Source of the DNA: 38-11 sp964539975
GTDB taxonomy: Bacteria; Bacillota; Clostridia; Tissierellales; Dethiosulfatibacteraceae
NCBI GenBank assembly: GCA_964539975.1
Contig: CAZIKK010000011.1
Location: forward strand, 11,867 to 75,866
Length of the DNA: 64,000 bases
Direction of reading: 5' to 3'
Shown one piece after another: positions 18,040-25,323 of this stretch (positions are counted from its first letter, which is position 1; every line of letters begins with the position of its first letter). A program made the position numbers and the translations under genes. The notes below the pieces were generated by a model. It was not told where the DNA came from. It searched no databases and worked only from the letters and a program-made list of their open reading frames with translations.

Positions 18040-18050
18040 GGAGCCCATAT

Positions 18051-18281
18051 ATGTTAGTACTCAGCAGAAAAAAAGGAGAAAGTTTTTATATTGGAGACGA
18101 TATTGCCATCGTGATTCTTGAAGCTGAAAATGGCAAAGTCAAAATTGGCATTGAAGCAGACAAACGTTACAAGGTGATTCGCAAGGAAATAGTAGAAGAT
18201 GTGATCAACACCAATAGGAAAGCGGTCACAAATTTAGATCTGGACAAGATCAAAAGTTATTTCCCAAAAAAATCTACCTAA
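18051..18281 (+). CDS. csrA: Carbon storage/translational regulator CsrA
   Basis: CsrA is a small dimeric RNA-binding protein that blocks ribosome access at GGA-containing leaders. The 76-residue protein has the whole core (MLVLSRKKGESFYIGDDIAI, VKIGIEADKRYKVIRKEIVE) with the RNA-contact ends intact, plus a short C-terminal extension. ATG 18051 follows GAGGAG. A sigma-28 promoter for flaG starts on its stop codon. Confidence 0.96.
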   Translation: MLVLSRKKGESFYIGDDIAIVILEAENGKVKIGIEADKRYKVIRKEIVEDVINTNRKAVTNLDLDKIKSYFPKKST

Positions 18282-18305
18282 AGTCCTTTGTGTAAGAACC
18301 GATAT
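18279..18305 (+). promoter_or_regulatory. Sigma-28 promoter for flaG-fliD-fliS-fliT
   Basis: TAAA (18279-18282), 15 bases, then ACCGATAT (18298-18305). The TAA of the -35 box is the stop codon of csrA, the same arrangement as at 12763. Transcription would begin near 18312. Confidence 0.85.
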
Positions 18306-18320
18306 AAATATTAGCAAGCA

Positions 18321-18344
18321 AAGGTTGCAGGAAGCTGCAACTTT
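18321..18344 (+). other. Leader hairpin of the flaG operon with GGA at the loop
   Basis: AAGGTTGCAG (18321-18330) pairs with CTGCAACTTT (18335-18344) around a GAAG loop. It lies just after the sigma-28 start site and about 28 bases before the flaG start. GGA sits at the stem-loop border, so CsrA binding is possible. The following TTTTAGTTT is a poor T-run, so a weak terminator is the alternative. Confidence 0.5.
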
Positions 18345-18371
18345 TAGTTTAAAATGAAGGGAGAGAGTCGA

Positions 18372-18731
18372 GTGCTATTTAATGGAATACAGTCAGTAGA
18401 TGCCATCACCATTAACAATAATAATACTGGCAAAGCCGCTGCAGAAACAAAAAAAGACAAATTAATTAGAACGGATGTTAACAGCATACAATTAAATGTC
18501 AACACGTCTCAAGAAAATATCACCAGAGCCATAGAAAAGGTAAATGAGAACTATATGGCAGAAAACAAGAAATTAGAATACTCCTACCATGAACAAACAG
18601 GAAAATATGTTGTGAAAGTTGTGGATACAACCACTCATGAAGTGGTTAATCAAATCCCCTCACAAAAATTACTTGATTATGCAGAAGGATTGATGGAGTA
18701 TTTGGGATTGACTGTCGATAAAATCGTTTAA
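18372..18731 (+). CDS. flaG: Flagellar protein FlaG
   Basis: FlaG-family proteins affect filament length or cap delivery. The protein (119 residues) ends with the FlaG domain: ENKKLEYSYHEQTGKYVVKV and VVNQIPSQKLLDYAEGL. A start at GTG 18372 is preferred over ATG 18354 because AAGGGAGAG lies 8 bases before it, whereas ATG 18354 has no site. fliD follows 13 bases later. Confidence 0.85.
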   Translation: MLFNGIQSVDAITINNNNTGKAAAETKKDKLIRTDVNSIQLNVNTSQENITRAIEKVNENYMAENKKLEYSYHEQTGKYVVKVVDTTTHEVVNQIPSQKLLDYAEGLMEYLGLTVDKIV

Positions 18732-18744
18732 GGGAGAGAACCAT

Positions 18745-20628
18745 ATGATTTCAAGCAATATGTCAACAGGACCCAACCGGATGACAGTGGGATTGGTTAC
18801 AGGAATGGAAACAGAAGAAGTCATTGAAGGCTTGTTGATTCGAGAGCAAGAACGTGTGGATACGCTCAAACAGAACAAGCAGCTTCTTGAGTGGCAGCAG
18901 GAATCTTATGGCTCTGTCATGAATGATATCAATGATTTTATCGGGAAATACTTTGATGTTTTGAAGCCGGAACACTATATCTTATCCAATGTAAACACCA
19001 AACAAGCAGCATTGTACAGCAGTTACAGTGACACTTCTCGGTATGTGGATGTGATCGTAAATTCAGATGCCAAAGAAGGAGACTTTCAAATTGATGAAAT
19101 CACCCAACTAGCAACAGCCTCAAAAACAGAAAGTGAATCAGGCATTAAAGGTCAAGTTGAAGGAAGTACGGATTTAAATGAAGGTCCTTTGAGTTTTCAA
19201 GAATCAAAGTTCAAATTAACCTTGGATGGCGTTTCTAAACACATCATTGTCGATGGTGAATTTGAAAATGGAGAAAGTTTGGCAACCTACCTTAATGAGA
19301 CATTTGATTCGATATTTGGCGAAGGAAGAGTCAATTCGAGCTTGAACGGAGACGGTCAGTTGACATTCTCGGCCATGCACTCGGTTATCCAGGTCCATAG
19401 TGGTGAAGAGAATAATTTTCTTGATCACGTTGGTATGACAACGGGAGAAAGAAATGTGGCAGACATTTATCAACCGATCAGTCAAGTATTCGGAGAGGAA
19501 GAACCCATAAGTTTTAGTATTAATGATGTCAGTTTTGAGTTTGATGCCAATATAGCAATAGCCGATATAATGAAGGTAGTGAACCGTTCTGAAGCGGGAG
19601 TAGTGATGAGCTACAATAGCCTAACAGATAAAATAGCCATCAATGGAACTACTACAGGAGCCAGTTCAAGTATAAAGATAGAAAACACAACGGGACAATT
19701 TTTTGGAACTCAAAGCATTACGAATATTGAGACAGGCACCATTAGAAACGGAACGGATGCGAAAGCGACGATTAATGGATTGGAAGTAACCAGAAATACA
19801 AATGTTTTCTCCATAGATAATGTTACTTATGCTCTTAAAGGACTGACAACAGAACCCATCACCTACACCATATCTTCAGATGTTGAATCAATCATGAGCA
19901 AAATCACCCATTTTGTCAGTGACTTTAACCAACTGTATGGAAATTTGCAAGAAATGACAAGCGAGAAAGTCGAGTTGGATTACAAACCATTAACAGATAA
20001 ACAAAAAGAAGAAATGTCTGAAAGTCAAATTGAGAAATGGGAAGAAAAGGCAAAAAGTGGTCTTTTGCGCAATGACAATATCTTAACCAATATCATGAAT
20101 CAAATGAGAAATGCGTTCTGGGATCCTGTAGAAGGAACAGGTTTAACTTTCAATCAAATTGGGATAAAGACTTCTAACAATTACAACAAATTTGAATTAG
20201 TAATAGATGAGACCAAGCTACGTACGGCAATCCAACAAGATGCCCAGGAAGTAATGAATCTATTTCATCAGACGAATGGGACAAGCTACAATCCAAGCGC
20301 GTCAGGGCAAGCTAAATCGACACGATACCAACAGAGTGGTTTATCAACGAGAATCAGCGATATTCTTAATGACGCAGTGAGGACAAGAAGAGATGCAAAT
20401 GGTTTTAAAGGCACTTTAGTGGAACGTATTGGCGTAGCAGGAGATACCACTGAATCAAACAATTTCATGAAACGGCAATTAGATGCCATGGAAAAAAGGA
20501 TACAAAGTGCGATCAGCATATTGACGCGAAGGGAAGACCAATACTGGAAGCAATTCACACAAATGGAGCGGGTCATTTCACAACTTAATGCACAAAGCGA
20601 AGCCCTTTATGGAATGACTATGTTCTAA
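18745..20628 (+). CDS. fliD: Flagellar filament cap protein FliD
   Basis: FliD caps the filament and folds flagellin at the tip. The 627-residue protein has FliD N-terminal (about 20-125, EEVIEGLLIREQERVDTLK) and FliD C-terminal (about 330-610) domains and a terminal coiled coil ending TQMERVISQLNAQSEALYGM. A charged insert (KPLTDKQKEEMSESQIEKWE) in the C-terminal domain is common in Firmicutes FliD. Start ATG 18745 follows AGGGAGAG. fliS is 16 bases downstream. Confidence 0.94.
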   Translation: MISSNMSTGPNRMTVGLVTGMETEEVIEGLLIREQERVDTLKQNKQLLEWQQESYGSVMNDINDFIGKYFDVLKPEHYILSNVNTKQAALYSSYSDTSRYVDVIVNSDAKEGDFQIDEITQLATASKTESESGIKGQVEGSTDLNEGPLSFQESKFKLTLDGVSKHIIVDGEFENGESLATYLNETFDSIFGEGRVNSSLNGDGQLTFSAMHSVIQVHSGEENNFLDHVGMTTGERNVADIYQPISQVFGEEEPISFSINDVSFEFDANIAIADIMKVVNRSEAGVVMSYNSLTDKIAINGTTTGASSSIKIENTTGQFFGTQSITNIETGTIRNGTDAKATINGLEVTRNTNVFSIDNVTYALKGLTTEPITYTISSDVESIMSKITHFVSDFNQLYGNLQEMTSEKVELDYKPLTDKQKEEMSESQIEKWEEKAKSGLLRNDNILTNIMNQMRNAFWDPVEGTGLTFNQIGIKTSNNYNKFELVIDETKLRTAIQQDAQEVMNLFHQTNGTSYNPSASGQAKSTRYQQSGLSTRISDILNDAVRTRRDANGFKGTLVERIGVAGDTTESNNFMKRQLDAMEKRIQSAISILTRREDQYWKQFTQMERVISQLNAQSEALYGMTMF

Positions 20629-20644
20629 ATATTAGGAGGAGAAA

Positions 20645-21046
20645 ATGGTTTCAGACACACGAAAAGCGGTGGCAAATAAATACAAGAACCAAAGCATCAT
20701 GACAGCATCACAAGACGAATTAGTCTTAATGCTATACAATCGATGTTTGTCGGATATCAATAAAGCAATTGCGTACATAGATCAAAATGACAGTGCCAAG
20801 AAGAATGAGGTATTAAAGAATGCCCAGCAAATCATTATATACCTGAACCGTTCTTTAGACACTCAGTTTGACATAGCCAAAAACATGGGAAACTTGTATG
20901 ACTATATACTAGAGTTACTTATCCAAAGCAATTCAAAAAAAGACATTAAGAAGCTAAAAGAGGCAAAAGCCTTAGTTGAAGATTTCAGAAATACTTGGTT
21001 TCAAGCTATGAAAAGCACCTCAAAAGAAGGTGTGAAGATTGTCTGA
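20645..21046 (+). CDS. fliS: Flagellin export chaperone FliS
   Basis: FliS binds the C-terminus of flagellin before export. The 133-residue helical protein carries the family segments ANKYKNQSIMTASQDELVLM, LYNRCLSDINKAIAYI, and ALVEDFRNTWFQAM. ATG 20645 follows AGGAGG. Its last eight bases overlap the next gene. Confidence 0.93.
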   Translation: MVSDTRKAVANKYKNQSIMTASQDELVLMLYNRCLSDINKAIAYIDQNDSAKKNEVLKNAQQIIIYLNRSLDTQFDIAKNMGNLYDYILELLIQSNSKKDIKKLKEAKALVEDFRNTWFQAMKSTSKEGVKIV

Positions 21047-21356
21047 TTTAAAAAAACAAATTGAAGCCTATAAAGAGATAACCCAACAACAAACAAAAGC
21101 CATTAATGAGGGCAATATAGCACTCGTGCAAGAACTAATCAACAAAAAAGCTTCTGTCATACATCAGATACGCAACATTATCCAAAATCAAGCCGATGAA
21201 GTAGATGTACATGTTAGAACTACCGTTGAAGAAATACGGGCCATTGAAGAGGAAAATATTAAGCGAATGGAGCAAATGAACACAAAAAACAAGCAAGAAG
21301 CCCAAAATGTCCGAAAAAGAAAAGAAAACTTTGATACCTACAAAAAAAACCTGTAA
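21039..21356 (+). CDS. FliT-like small coiled-coil protein
   Basis: A 105-residue charged helical protein starting at TTG 21039 inside fliS, behind AAGGTG. It has no clear domain but its size, helix content and position after fliS match FliT/FlgN-type chaperones. The 3' end of the gene forms the 5' arm of an intrinsic terminator. Confidence 0.65.
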   Translation: MSDLKKQIEAYKEITQQQTKAINEGNIALVQELINKKASVIHQIRNIIQNQADEVDVHVRTTVEEIRAIEEENIKRMEQMNTKNKQEAQNVRKRKENFDTYKKNL

Positions 21357-21380
21357 AAGGATGTAGGTATCATTTTTTTT
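21333..21380 (+). terminator. Intrinsic terminator after the fliS-fliT-like genes
   Basis: GATACCTACA (21333-21342) pairs with TGTAGGTATC (21362-21371), followed by eight T bases (21373-21380). The 5' arm lies inside the upstream coding sequence. It separates the flaG operon from the flagellin promoter that begins three bases later. Confidence 0.85.
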
Positions 21381-21382
21381 AC

Positions 21383-21409
21383 TCAAGTAAAGACAAAGAC
21401 AACCGATAT
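21383..21409 (+). promoter_or_regulatory. Sigma-28 promoter of flagellin gene 1
   Basis: TCAA (21383-21386), 15 bases, ACCGATAT (21402-21409). One mismatch in the -35 and the shared -10 core CCGATAT. The leader from about 21416 to the start codon at 21485 is some 70 bases. Confidence 0.8.
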
Positions 21410-21448
21410 TATTATTGAATCAAAAAACTGCAGTGATGATTCACAATA

Positions 21449-21479
21449 CGGCAAGGATGCCGAAAATAAACAGGGAGGT
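21449..21479 (+). promoter_or_regulatory. Candidate CsrA-binding leader of flagellin 1
   Basis: CGGC (21449-21452) and GCCG (21459-21462) close a hairpin with loop AAGGAT, matching the CsrA consensus core CAAGGATG. A second GGA lies in the ribosome site ACAGGGAGG (21470-21478). Two GGA sites, one over the ribosome site, is the layout known from the Bacillus hag leader. Confidence 0.72.
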
Positions 21480-21484
21480 TTGTT

Positions 21485-22333
21485 ATGAGGATTAACAACA
21501 ACTTAATGGCGTTAAACGCTCACAGATTTATGACCCAAGCCAACAGCAAGCAATCAAAATCCTTGGAAAAACTGTCTTCAGGACTGGCCATCAATTCAGC
21601 AGCAGACAATGCAGCAGGATTGGCTATTTCTGAGAAAATGAGAGCCCAGATCAATGGACTAGATCAAGCGGTAAGCAATGCTCAAGATGGTATTTCAATG
21701 ATACAGACAGCTGAAGGTGCGTTGCAAGAAACGCAAAACATTCTACAAAGAATGAGAGAACTAGCCGTTCAATCTTCAAATGATACCAACACAGAAGGTG
21801 ACAGAGCAGAGATACAAAACGAGATTGACCAATTGGCTCAAGAAATCACAAGAATATCAGAATCGACAGAATTCAACACGAAGACATTGTTAGACGGTTC
21901 GTTGGCAGACCAGAAGTTGCATATCGGTGCGAATAAAGATCAAGATATTTCTGTCAGCATTGGTGCAATGGATGCAGTAACACTTAGTGTGGCGACTCTT
22001 GAGGGAGAAGGAGACGATGCAGTTGTTAAGGGAATTGATGTTTCAACACAAGACAATGCAAACAGTGCAATTGAAACGCTCAACACAGCCATCAACACAG
22101 TCTCGCAAGAAAGAAGTAAGTTAGGTGCCATTCAGAACAGACTGGAACACACAATCACAAACCTTAGCACGACAGCAGAAAACATGACGGCTTCTGAATC
22201 AAGAATCAGAGACGTTGATATGGCCAAAGAAATGATGGAATATACTAAGCTTGGTATATTGCAACAAGCATCACAAGCCATGCTGGCACAAGCCAATGTG
22301 GCACCTCAAGGTGTATTGCAGTTATTGCAATAA
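21485..22333 (+). CDS. fliC: Flagellin 1
   Basis: The 282-residue flagellin is the filament subunit. N-terminal D0/D1 helices (MRINNNLMALNAHRFMTQAN; LSSGLAINSAADNAAGLAIS) and C-terminal helices (LGAIQNRLEHTITNLSTTAE; MLAQANVAPQGVLQLLQ) are complete, with only a short variable hinge (about 165-190), so the outer domains are nearly absent. Its 5' half is almost identical in DNA to flagellin 2. It has its own sigma-28 promoter and a CsrA-type leader. Confidence 0.97.
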   Translation: MRINNNLMALNAHRFMTQANSKQSKSLEKLSSGLAINSAADNAAGLAISEKMRAQINGLDQAVSNAQDGISMIQTAEGALQETQNILQRMRELAVQSSNDTNTEGDRAEIQNEIDQLAQEITRISESTEFNTKTLLDGSLADQKLHIGANKDQDISVSIGAMDAVTLSVATLEGEGDDAVVKGIDVSTQDNANSAIETLNTAINTVSQERSKLGAIQNRLEHTITNLSTTAENMTASESRIRDVDMAKEMMEYTKLGILQQASQAMLAQANVAPQGVLQLLQ

Positions 22334-22391
22334 TAACATTGGAAAAATAATTAACCATTTAATAGCTGGATGCAAGAAAATAATAAAACAA

Positions 22392-22423
22392 AGGCAAGGA
22401 TGCCTAAAAGCAAACATGGAGGT
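22392..22423 (+). promoter_or_regulatory. Candidate CsrA-binding leader of flagellin 2
   Basis: AGGC (22392-22395) and GCCT (22402-22405) close the same AAGGAT loop as in flagellin 1. Compared with flagellin 1, the outer pair has changed from C-G to A-T on both sides, a compensatory change. A second GGA lies in the ribosome site ATGGAGGT (22416-22423). No sigma-28 promoter is visible in the 95-base gap, and no terminator. Confidence 0.72.
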
Positions 22424-22428
22424 TTACA

Positions 22429-24165
22429 ATGAGAATTAATAATAATTTAATGGCGTTAAACGCTCACAGATTTATGACCCAAGCCAACAGCAAGCAATCA
22501 AAATCCTTGGAAAAACTGTCTTCAGGACTGGCCATCAATTCAGCAGCAGACAATGCAGCAGGATTGGCTATTTCTGAGAAAATGAGAGCCCAGATCAATG
22601 GACTAGATCAAGCGGTAAGCAATGCTCAAGATGGTATTTCAATGATACAGACAGCTGAAGGTGCGTTGCAAGAAACGCAAAACATTCTACAAAGAATGAG
22701 AGAACTAGCCGTTCAATCTTCAAATGATACCAACACAGAAGGTGACAGAGCAGAGATACAAAACGAGATTGACCAATTGGCTCAAGAAATCACAAGAATA
22801 TCAGAATCGACAGAATTCAACACGAAGACATTGTTAGACGGTTCGTTGGCAGACCAGAAGTTGCATATTGGTGCGAATAAAGATCAAGACATTTCTGTCA
22901 GCATTGGTGCAATGGATGCAAGTGCATTGAATGTAACAGGTTCCACAATCACTTATTCAGGTGGAAGTGTTACAGAGGTTACTGGGGATGCTTCAGATGT
23001 GACGGTTTCTATGGGGACTTATGCGGGTGACAATGCGAGTGACATCTCGATAAACACAACAGGACTGACAGTAGACACAACGGCTACTTATGTTGCAGGA
23101 TCTGGTTCGATAGCAGAAGCGGCCGGAGACGCATTGGCTGACGGTGTGACAATAGAGGTAGGAAGTTATGCCGGTGGAGATGTTGAAGGGGTATCATTTG
23201 ATACTTCAGGTGTGTCAGTTGATACAGTTTACACAACTACAGAAACAAATGTTAGTGAAGCAACTATAGATAATGAATACAGTGATTTGAACATTACATG
23301 GACAGCGGGCACGGATCCAGATGATGATGTTACAACAGCTGGTACAGGGACATTTGCCATTGATGGAACAGGTTGGACGATTGACGATAATACTGATGGA
23401 ATCATAACTTTATCGCATTCAAGTGGAGATACATTCAAGTATGATGCGACTGGTTTAACAAGTGGCGTAGCTTCAGATAATTTTAGCTTTACAGAAAGTA
23501 AAGAATATAGCGGAGATATTGTTGTTGGAGACACGACATTTACAGTGGACACTGATGGAACGGCATCAGCCGCAACGGGAACTTATGCTGGATTGACGGT
23601 TTCAGTTGGAGGAGACTTTGTTACAGGCACAGGCACAGGTGAATTTGACATTGCTGGACAAACTGAAGATTCATCAACTACAACTTATGGCGGATCTATT
23701 AGTGTTGGTGGATCAACCGTGACGATCGATGCGGATGGAACGGGCACAGTAGCTAGTGGAGATTATGAAGGATTAGAAGTAAATGTGACTGGTACGACAG
23801 CCGATCAAACTGGAACTTTCAGTATCGAAGGTAGAACATCAGAAACGACAGAAGGCGGTGCAGGAATTGATGTGTCAACACAAACTGCCGCTTCAGAAGC
23901 AATCACCGTTATCAACAATGCAATTAATACCGTATCTGAAGAAAGATCAAAGTTAGGAGCGGTACAGAATAGACTAGATCACACGATTACTAATCTAAGC
24001 ACGACAGCAGAAAACATGACGGCTTCTGAATCAAGAATTAGAGACGTTGACATGGCCAAAGAAATGATGGAGTATACAAAGCTGGGCATACTTCAGCAAG
24101 CTTCTCAAGCGATGTTGGCACAAGCCAATGTGGCACCACAAGGCGTGCTTCAATTGTTGCAATAA
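22429..24165 (+). CDS. fliC: Flagellin 2 with long repeat-containing outer domain
   Basis: A 578-residue flagellin whose terminal D0/D1 segments match flagellin 1 residue for residue over about 165 N-terminal and most of 75 C-terminal positions. Between them (about 167-495) is a Gly/Thr/Ser/Asp-rich beta-type insert with two repeat families: GTYAGDNASDISINTTGLTV versus GSYAGGDVEGVSFDTSGVSV, and VVGDTTFTVDTDGTASAATG versus SVGGSTVTIDADGTGTVASG. The insert has no Cys. It probably forms surface-exposed D2/D3 domains. It likely shares transcripts with flagellin 1. Confidence 0.96.
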   Translation: MRINNNLMALNAHRFMTQANSKQSKSLEKLSSGLAINSAADNAAGLAISEKMRAQINGLDQAVSNAQDGISMIQTAEGALQETQNILQRMRELAVQSSNDTNTEGDRAEIQNEIDQLAQEITRISESTEFNTKTLLDGSLADQKLHIGANKDQDISVSIGAMDASALNVTGSTITYSGGSVTEVTGDASDVTVSMGTYAGDNASDISINTTGLTVDTTATYVAGSGSIAEAAGDALADGVTIEVGSYAGGDVEGVSFDTSGVSVDTVYTTTETNVSEATIDNEYSDLNITWTAGTDPDDDVTTAGTGTFAIDGTGWTIDDNTDGIITLSHSSGDTFKYDATGLTSGVASDNFSFTESKEYSGDIVVGDTTFTVDTDGTASAATGTYAGLTVSVGGDFVTGTGTGEFDIAGQTEDSSTTTYGGSISVGGSTVTIDADGTGTVASGDYEGLEVNVTGTTADQTGTFSIEGRTSETTEGGAGIDVSTQTAASEAITVINNAINTVSEERSKLGAVQNRLDHTITNLSTTAENMTASESRIRDVDMAKEMMEYTKLGILQQASQAMLAQANVAPQGVLQLLQ

Positions 24166-24196
24166 TTAAGAAGAACGATCAAAATATAAAAGCAGT

Positions 24197-24234
24197 ACAA
24201 TGAAAAAAGACGGCATGCCGTCTTTTTTCATTGT
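24197..24234. terminator. Perfect palindromic bidirectional terminator after flagellin 2
   Basis: A perfect 38-base inverted repeat centred on GGCATGCC, with six A before and six T after the GC core. It ends the flagellar cluster. The structure would terminate in both directions. Confidence 0.85.
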
Positions 24235-24241
24235 GCGAGAG

Positions 24242-24270
24242 TTGTATTAGGGCTTAGATTGGCCTATAAT
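24242..24270 (+). promoter_or_regulatory. Sigma-A promoter for the MBL-fold gene
   Basis: TTGTAT (24242-24247), 17 bases, TATAAT (24265-24270), followed 31 bases later by the start codon. Confidence 0.75.
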
Positions 24271-24301
24271 GATATGATAAACTAAAAAAGGAGAGAAGGG
24301 A

Positions 24302-25282
24302 ATGATACAGGAAATCAAAAAGAACCTATTCTTAATAAAAGTGCCATTACCGAACAATCCACTGAAAAACCTAAACAGTTACTTCATAAAGGGTAAAAAA
24401 AGGAATTTGTTGGTAGATACAGGGTTCAATCATCAAGCGTGTTATAATGCGTTAAAAACGGGCTTGGAGGAAATACAAGCAGATTTATCCAATACAGATA
24501 TCTTTGTGACCCATTTACACTCGGATCATGCCGGGTTGTCTGCAAAAATGGCTGAGCCAGAATCCAAAATCTATATGAGTCAAGTGGATGCCAGCTATAT
24601 AAAAACCTATTTTGATTTAGATTATTTTGAAAACTTAGAATCCATTTTTTATTCATTGGGGTTTAGCAAAAAAGAATTTGCGGACAATATGAAAAACAGT
24701 CCGATTATCCAATATGCACCTCCTTATGATACAAGGTATCAATATGTTTACGATAAAGACGTCATTGATTTGGGAGATCGACAGCTTCTTGCAATTGCGA
24801 CCCCTGGTCATACACCAGGTCATATGTGCCTATATCTGCCCGACGAAAAACTATTGCTGAGTGGTGATCATATTATCTTTGACATCACCCCCAATATTAC
24901 CAAATGGCCAGGATTTGAAAATGCTTTAGGGGGATATTTAGAAAGCTTGAAAAAGATTCGGCAATTGCCAGTTGAAATGACATTATCCGCTCATAGAAAC
25001 CCTATGGGGAATTGTAATGACCGGATTGATCAACTGCTGAAACATCATGCTGTCAGATTAAAGGAGGCATTTGAAATTGTCAAAAACCAGGAGGGATTGA
25101 CCCCTTATGAAATAGCTGCTCAAATGACTTGGTCTATTCGTGCTAAAGACTGGCAGTCATTTCCTGTTGTACAAAAATGGTTTGCAACTGGAGAGGCAAG
25201 TAGTCATTTGGAATATCTTGAACACCAAGGGAAAATCGTTTGTCGCTACGAAGACAAAACATTTCGCTATTATTTGAAGTAG
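24302..25282 (+). CDS. Metallo-beta-lactamase-fold hydrolase
   Basis: A 326-residue cytoplasmic MBL-fold enzyme. The metal site is complete: THLHSDHAG (about 76-84), TPGHTPGHM (about 173-181), SGDHI (about 194-198) and a late SAHRNP. The C-terminal 90 residues form a helical/winged segment like that of LACTB2-type or glyoxalase-II-related hydrolases. Substrate cannot be told; thioester, lactone or RNA substrates are all possible. Start ATG 24302 follows GGAGAGAAGGG. Confidence 0.85.
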   Translation: MIQEIKKNLFLIKVPLPNNPLKNLNSYFIKGKKRNLLVDTGFNHQACYNALKTGLEEIQADLSNTDIFVTHLHSDHAGLSAKMAEPESKIYMSQVDASYIKTYFDLDYFENLESIFYSLGFSKKEFADNMKNSPIIQYAPPYDTRYQYVYDKDVIDLGDRQLLAIATPGHTPGHMCLYLPDEKLLLSGDHIIFDITPNITKWPGFENALGGYLESLKKIRQLPVEMTLSAHRNPMGNCNDRIDQLLKHHAVRLKEAFEIVKNQEGLTPYEIAAQMTWSIRAKDWQSFPVVQKWFATGEASSHLEYLEHQGKIVCRYEDKTFRYYLK

Positions 25283-25323
25283 AAATGCAAATTGAAATCA
25301 TAAGAATGAAAGGAGAAAGGTAA

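Noticed and set aside
22251..22439. A 62-codon ORF spanning the flagellin gap
   Set aside because: It overlaps the 3' end of flagellin 1 in another frame and the leader hairpin, has no ribosome site and mirrors conserved flagellin codons.
24197..24234. Operator or recombination site formed by the perfect 38-base palindrome
   Set aside because: The A-run, GC core and T-run order is that of a bidirectional terminator at the end of an operon, which is the simpler explanation.
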